Positions 55,736 through 60,299 of a stretch of 60,299 nucleotides of DNA are shown piece after piece (the first letter of the stretch is position 1; every line of letters begins with the position of its first letter). The stretch comes from Ferrithrix thermotolerans DSM 19514. GTDB taxonomy: Bacteria > Actinomycetota > Acidimicrobiia > Acidimicrobiales > Acidimicrobiaceae. The notes beneath the pieces were generated by a model. It worked only from the letters and a program-made list of their open reading frames with translations. It was not told the DNA's origin and searched no databases. The position numbers and the translations under genes were made by a program. Where the stretch lies: contig NZ_FQUL01000013.1 of NCBI RefSeq assembly GCF_900128965.1, positions 1 to 60,299 of the forward strand, in the 5' to 3' direction.

Positions 55736-57286
55736 TTGTCTAAAGAAGATATATCCGTAACTCCTCATCCAGAGCTCCTGGACGAGGAGACAAGACGTTT
55801 ACATGCGCTCGGGTATGCGCAAGAACTCAAGCGAGTGATGAGCGGGTTCTCAAACTTTGCGGTCTCCTTTACCATCATCTCCATTCTCTCGGGTTGTCTA
55901 ACCCTTTACTACTACGGGATGACAACTGGCGGACCAGCTGAGATGGTATGGGGGTGGATAGTAGTTGGAGCAATGACGACGATCGTTGGTCTGGGTATGG
56001 CAGAGATTGCATCAGCATATCCAACCGCAGGAGGGCTCTACTACTGGTCAGCCAAACTAGCCAAGAGCAAAGGGGCTGCCTGGTCATGGTTTACAGGCTG
56101 GTTCAACCTTATCGGACAGATCGCCGTAACCGCAGGCATCGACTTTGGTTTCGCAACGTTTCTTTCTGCTTTCTTAAATCTCACAACTGGCATATCCGCT
56201 ACTAAAGGGACGGTCTTGTTTGTCTACGGACTTACCCTGTTGGCACACGGCCTGATCAACTCCTTTGGCGTTCGGCTCGTCGCCCTGCTCTCCAACGTAT
56301 CTGCGTGGTGGCACATCTTGGGGGTCATCGTCATCGTGGGTGCTTTGGCTCTTATTCCTACACATCATGCATCCGCTGCCTTTGTATTCACCAAGTTCGT
56401 AAACGAAACGGGCTTTCATAACACCTTCTACGTAGTTATGATAGGACTGCTTATGGCCCAGTACACCTTTACAGGTTACGACGCATCGGCGCACATGTCT
56501 GAGGAGACCAAAGGTGCCAGCCTCACGGTACCAAAGGGAATAGTCAACTCCATTTTGGTATCGCTCGCAGCCGGACTAGTGCTCATCATCGGAATCACCT
56601 TCGCAATCACGAACGATTATCAAAAAGCGATCAACTCAGCGACCGGAGTTCCTCCCGTACAGATATGGATCGATTCGATCGGACGCACAGGGGGAGAGTT
56701 CCTCCTGATCATAGCTATGGTCGCGCAGTTCTTCTGCGGAATGGCATCGGTAACCGCAAACTCGAGGATGATCTACGCGTTCTCTAGAGACGGTGCGGTA
56801 CCTGGGTCAAAGCTATGGCACCACATAAATCCTAGAACAAGGACACCAACGAGATCGATCTGGTTCTCAGTCATAGGAGCCTTCATCCTTGGAGTACCCT
56901 CGTACTGGAGCACCACAGCCTACGGCGCCGTCACGTCCATTGCAACTATAGGTCTCTATCTAGCCTATGTGACTCCTACTCTACTAAGACGCCTGCCTGG
57001 AACCCGGTTCGAGCCTGGTCCCTGGAACCTTGGTAGATGGTCCCCGATAGTCGGTTGGATAGGCGTCGTCTGGGTAGGTATCATAACGGTCCTTTTCATG
57101 TTGCCTGAGGTTACACCGATAACGAGAGATACCTTTAACTATGCCCCGGTTGCCCTAGTAGTCGTTCTTGGATACGCAGGGATCTACTGGGTTCTAAGTG
57201 CCCGCAAGTGGTTTACCGGTCCAAAGATGCAAGGTGATGAGGCTGAACTCGAACGTCTTGAGATAGGGTTAGGCGAGCCTATCTAG
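55736..57286 (+). CDS. APC-family amino acid permease
   Basis: A 516-residue transporter with about 12 hydrophobic helices. The first is FSNFAVSFTIISILSG, and the substrate-backbone-binding turn and MAEIASAYPTAGGLYYWSA are typical of APC/ACT permeases such as GABA, choline or amino acid carriers. TFTGYDASAHMSEETKGA is the conserved loop of eukaryotic-type UGA/GabP relatives. The TTG start has TAGGAG upstream. The substrate is not determinable; an aromatic or amino acid substrate would fit the catabolic surroundings, but this is a guess. Confidence 0.88.
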   Translation: MSKEDISVTPHPELLDEETRRLHALGYAQELKRVMSGFSNFAVSFTIISILSGCLTLYYYGMTTGGPAEMVWGWIVVGAMTTIVGLGMAEIASAYPTAGGLYYWSAKLAKSKGAAWSWFTGWFNLIGQIAVTAGIDFGFATFLSAFLNLTTGISATKGTVLFVYGLTLLAHGLINSFGVRLVALLSNVSAWWHILGVIVIVGALALIPTHHASAAFVFTKFVNETGFHNTFYVVMIGLLMAQYTFTGYDASAHMSEETKGASLTVPKGIVNSILVSLAAGLVLIIGITFAITNDYQKAINSATGVPPVQIWIDSIGRTGGEFLLIIAMVAQFFCGMASVTANSRMIYAFSRDGAVPGSKLWHHINPRTRTPTRSIWFSVIGAFILGVPSYWSTTAYGAVTSIATIGLYLAYVTPTLLRRLPGTRFEPGPWNLGRWSPIVGWIGVVWVGIITVLFMLPEVTPITRDTFNYAPVALVVVLGYAGIYWVLSARKWFTGPKMQGDEAELERLEIGLGEPI

Positions 57287-57362
57287 GAGACTTCGTACCC
57301 GCACTACAAAGTCAAGCTTTCGACGAAGCGCCTTATAAGCCCAAAGACCATAGAACATAAAG

Positions 57363-57396
57363 CCAAGAAGCCGGGTACGAGCACCCGGCTTCTTGG
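57363..57396. terminator. Bidirectional hairpin terminator
   Basis: A perfect 14-bp stem (57363-57376 with 57383-57396, CCAAGAAGCCGGGT / ACCCGGCTTCTTGG) with a 6-nt loop lies between the convergent permease and katG genes. It has no long T-run but is suitably placed for both transcripts. Confidence 0.8.
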
Positions 57397-57438
57397 TCGA
57401 ATCTACAGCTCCTATCTCTACATCTAACGACGGCTGCG

Positions 57439-59625
57439 TCAGTCGAGGTCGAATCTGTCGAGATTCATCACCTTGTCCCAGACCTCGATGAAGTCGTGTG
57501 CAAAGCGACCCTCGCTATCGTAGGAGGCGTAGATCTCAGTGATCGCCCTCAGCTGTGCGTTTGACCCAAAGACAAGATCCACCGCACTAGCCTTCCATTT
57601 AGGAGAGCCATCAGATCTGCTTAGACCATAGTAGATCCCGTCCTCTTCAGAGATCTTCCAGTAGGTGCCCATGTCCAAGAGATTGACGAAGAAGTCGTTG
57701 CTAAGCACCTCACGCCTCTCTGTAAGCACCCCAAGCAGAGATCCCTGGAAGTTCGCCCCAAGGACTCGTAGTCCTCCGACTAAGACCGTCATCTCTTGCG
57801 CACTAAGGGTCAGGAGGCTCGCCCGCTCTACAAGGAGGTGCTCAGCCGGAAGCTTCTCGCCCGGGCGTCGATAGTTTATGAACCCGTCCGCTCTTGGTTC
57901 GAGGCAGTCAAAGGAAGCTTCATCGGTTTGTTCTTGTGAGGCGTCGCCCCTTCCGGGGCGGAAGGGAACTACGACATCGATTCCTGCCCTTCGTGCTGCC
58001 TCTTCCACACCCGCACAACCACCAAGTACGATTAGATCCGCTAGTGAGACCGCCATATCGTCCTTAGCTCTTTGGTTGAACCTAGACTGGAGATCCCTTA
58101 GGGTACCTAAGACCCATTCAAGCCTCTCTGGCTGATTTACCTCCCAGCGTCTTTGAGGAGATAGCGCAACCCTTGCACCGTTTGCTCCGCCGCGTCGATC
58201 TGTGCCACGATATGTCGACGCAGAAGACCATGCAGTAGCCACTAGATCAGACACAGAAAGCAGGGAGACCAACTCTGACTTTAGTTCGGCAATCTCACGT
58301 TCGCCCACCGTTCTGTAGCAGGGAGTGGGAACTGGATCCTGCCAGATGAAGGACTCACCTGGAACAAGTGGTCCAAGGTAGCGGGTCTTTGGCCCCATGT
58401 CACGGTGAATGAGCTTAAACCAAGCCTTTGCGAAGGCGTCTTTCAGTTCATCTGGATTCTCATAAAAGTGCCGAGCGATCTTTTCGTAGGTCGGATCTTC
58501 CTTTAATGCCAGGTCGGTGGTTAGCATAATTGGTGCGTGCCTCTTACTTGGATCATGTGCGTCCACAACACTTTGAGAGGCTTCCTCTTGTCTTGGGGTC
58601 CATTGATACGCTCCAGCGGGACTTTTAGCCAAGACCCAGTCGTAGCGAAACAGATTATCCAAAAATCCGTTATCCCACGAGATAGGGTTGTTGGTCCATG
58701 CCCCTTCAAGTCCGCTGGTGTACGTGTCACTTCCCGCTCCTGTTCCGGCGTGATTTCGCCACCCAAGTCCCTGTTCTTCCAAGGGAGCTCCCTCAGGAGC
58801 TGGTCCCACACAGTCCGAAGAGACAGCACCATGGGTTTTCCCAAAGGTGTGTCCTCCAACGATTAGAGCGACGGTTTCATAGTCGTCCATTGCCATTCGT
58901 GCAAATGTCTCGCGCACGTCAACAGCCGCAGCCTTTGGGTCAGGATTACCGCTGGGACCCTCTGGATTCACATAGATGAGTCCCATCTGTACTGCTCCCA
59001 AGGGTTCTTTTAGTTGGTGGTCTTTGCTGTAGCGCTCATCTCCAAGCCAGGTGTCTTCAGGACCCCAGTACGTTACCTCATCTGCTTCCCAGATATCTTC
59101 ACGGCCAAATGCAAAACCTACCGTATCTAACCCCATAATCTCAAGTGCTACGTTCCCTGCAAAGACGATTAGATCTGCCCAAGAGATCCTCGCTCCCCAT
59201 CTCTGCTTGATCGGCCACAGCAGACGGCGCGCTTTGTCCAAGTTAGCGTTGTCGGGCCAGCTGTTGATGGGAGCAAAGCGTTGCGCACCTCGGCTTGCAC
59301 CACCCCGCCCATCCGATACCCTATAAGTTCCGGCGCTGTGCCAAGCCATCCTTATGAAAAGGGGGCCATAGTGACCGTAGTCCGCCGGCCACCACGGCTG
59401 AGAAGAGGTGATCACAGCGCGCAAATCGGCTTTTAGCTCATCGACGTCTAGGTTTGCTAGTTTCTGTTTGTAACTACTGCCGCTATCAACGAGTGACAGA
59501 TTGGACTTACCAGAATCTAGCAGCTTTAGGTTTATCTGCTCCGGCCACCAGTCACGGTTGGACCTTCGGCCAAGCGCAGTCGCGCTGCGCGTAATGGGAC
59601 AGTTCTCTTGCTGACTCTCAGGCAT
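57439..59625 (-). CDS. katG: Catalase-peroxidase
   Basis: A 728-residue bifunctional haem enzyme removing hydrogen peroxide. The N-terminal domain has distal R92, W95 and H96 ([11 protein letters not shown]), proximal H259 ([10 protein letters not shown]), and the components of the Met-Tyr-Trp adduct (W95, Y218 in [10 protein letters not shown]244 in FARMAMDD). The second, haem-free domain follows from about 420, with [15 protein letters not shown] holding the mobile Arg region. GGGGAGC precedes the ATG. No furA gene adjoins. Peroxide defence suits an oxygenase-rich, possibly iron-oxidising cell. Confidence 0.97.
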   Translation of the reverse strand: MPESQQENCPITRSATALGRRSNRDWWPEQINLKLLDSGKSNLSLVDSGSSYKQKLANLDVDELKADLRAVITSSQPWWPADYGHYGPLFIRMAWHSAGTYRVSDGRGGASRGAQRFAPINSWPDNANLDKARRLLWPIKQRWGARISWADLIVFAGNVALEIMGLDTVGFAFGREDIWEADEVTYWGPEDTWLGDERYSKDHQLKEPLGAVQMGLIYVNPEGPSGNPDPKAAAVDVRETFARMAMDDYETVALIVGGHTFGKTHGAVSSDCVGPAPEGAPLEEQGLGWRNHAGTGAGSDTYTSGLEGAWTNNPISWDNGFLDNLFRYDWVLAKSPAGAYQWTPRQEEASQSVVDAHDPSKRHAPIMLTTDLALKEDPTYEKIARHFYENPDELKDAFAKAWFKLIHRDMGPKTRYLGPLVPGESFIWQDPVPTPCYRTVGEREIAELKSELVSLLSVSDLVATAWSSASTYRGTDRRGGANGARVALSPQRRWEVNQPERLEWVLGTLRDLQSRFNQRAKDDMAVSLADLIVLGGCAGVEEAARRAGIDVVVPFRPGRGDASQEQTDEASFDCLEPRADGFINYRRPGEKLPAEHLLVERASLLTLSAQEMTVLVGGLRVLGANFQGSLLGVLTERREVLSNDFFVNLLDMGTYWKISEEDGIYYGLSRSDGSPKWKASAVDLVFGSNAQLRAITEIYASYDSEGRFAHDFIEVWDKVMNLDRFDLD

Positions 59626-60082
59626 AAAGCTCCCCTTTTTGCATGCTCAATGTGTAAACACACGTTCTGAATTGAGCTACACCTACTCCAAGAAGAAGTT
59701 CCAGCTCAACACATTTTCTACGACCCGTTTATATCTATACAACTATATCTCTAATCCTACAACTTATCTTGTACTCTATTACTCCTATTTTTAGAATTTT
59801 TCTAACTTTGGTCTTATAGATGGCTTCTTGTCAGGAGAAAGTATCCCAAACAGACACTCTTCCCCTTTTACGTCGAGCAAATGGCGCCTCCAAACACCCA
59901 CTCCGAACACACGGCCTCAATCTCGAAATCTTGTCAGATTTGAGCCGTTACATCTCTTTGGGTATTTCTCTTTCTCGGTAGGTAGCTAGTGTACCTAGCC
60001 AAAGTTTCGCTGTGAAACAGGAATTTTCAAGTTTCGGCCCCTGTTGAACCCATTATCCACCTACTCTTTAGAGGAAAAGGCA
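59626..60082. other. Region upstream of katG, inverted repeats only
   Basis: No gene is supported. Just upstream of katG, 7-bp arms GCTCAAT (59645-59651) and ATTGAGC (59671-59677) enclose TGTGT-AA-ACACA, a possible operator. The rest is AT-rich and without clear function. Confidence 0.35.
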
Positions 60083-60299
60083 ATGACAATAGCTAAGCAG
60101 ATATCGAGGAGCAACCCAAGCGGCGAAAGATTCACAAGGGTCCAAGAAGCGCACCGGCCGTAGACCAACCTACGTCGTCACGTTGAGCGATGAGGATAAA
60201 GAGTTCCTCACCTCCGTCATCGCCAAAGCTAGCGCTCCAGCTGTTTAGGTCACCAGAGCAAAGATAGCCCTGTTGGCCAATGAACTTATCAGGCTAAAA
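60083..60299 (+). pseudogene. IS630-like transposase N-terminus, frameshifted, runs off right edge
   Basis: An ATG at 60083 with a good GAGGAAAAGGCA site opens a frame that ends at TAG after about 26 codons. From about 60144 the neighbouring frame reads KKRTGRRPTYVVTLSDEDKE then FLTSVIAKASAPAV, a TAG (at 60246-60248), and VTRAKIALLANELIRLK to the edge. This matches the helix-turn-helix start of IS630-family transposases (Y.VTL..EE...L...I.KG.A.A...TRA.ILL.A). A frameshift near 60143 plus the nonsense codon indicate a dead copy, though the rest lies outside the window. Confidence 0.65.

Overview
The window looks like a chromosomal segment of a mid-GC (about 50%) actinobacterium, most likely an acidophile of the Acidimicrobiia (Ferrimicrobium/Acidithrix/Ferrithrix-like). 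This is inference from gene content: a MarP-type acid-resistance protease with its conserved cysteine pair, a GuaB1-type IMPDH relative, an LprG/LppX-like lipoprotein, a short 4.5S-type SRP RNA next to tadA, many GTG/TTG starts and several apparently leaderless genes.

Layout. 1-1.03 kb is the 5' part of an IS1634-like transposase running off the left edge, followed by a decayed reading frame (1222-1614). 2.2-4.0 kb: crotonyl-CoA carboxylase/reductase plus methylmalonyl-CoA epimerase. 4.2-6.8 kb: recR and dnaX. 6.8-14.1 kb: a leftward sugar-uptake operon (LacI regulator, binding lipoprotein, two permeases, GH13 alpha-glucosidase, MsmK-type ATPase) with a visible promoter and a perfect 24-bp operator. 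14.5-15.6 kb: crcB-DUF190-crcB fluoride exporter operon. 15.7-17.4 kb: tRNA-Ser(GGA), SRP RNA, TetR regulator, tadA, tRNA-Ser(CGA). 17.5-27.2 kb: MBL hydrolase, MarP protease, lipoprotein, SbcD/SbcC-like (YhaO/YhaN) pair, pirin, small membrane protein. 27.4-34.9 kb: gltB, gltD, guaB1, tRNA-Arg.

35.5-41 kb is a homogentisate module: hmgA, an unusual MBL-fold protein and a flavin monooxygenase on the minus strand, with fahA divergent. 41.2-55.2 kb is the largest coherent system, all on the minus strand: a cytosolic PAS histidine kinase and OmpR-type response regulator, then a multicomponent phenol hydroxylase (dmpLMNO, with dmpP further down), a XylT-type ferredoxin, catechol 2,3-dioxygenase, and the dehydrogenase branch of meta-cleavage (dmpC, E, H, F, G, I), ending in a GlcG/HbpS-like gene and a broken dmpD hydrolase. 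Together these would take phenol to catechol, 2-hydroxymuconic semialdehyde, 2-oxopentadienoate, and finally pyruvate plus acetyl-CoA. The two-component pair placed directly upstream, instead of the usual sigma-54 DmpR activator, and the dead hydrolase branch are the main points of interest.

55.7-59.6 kb: an APC amino-acid permease and katG, convergent on a perfect hairpin terminator. The right edge holds a frameshifted, nonsense-interrupted IS630-like transposase start. Both edges therefore touch mobile-element debris.
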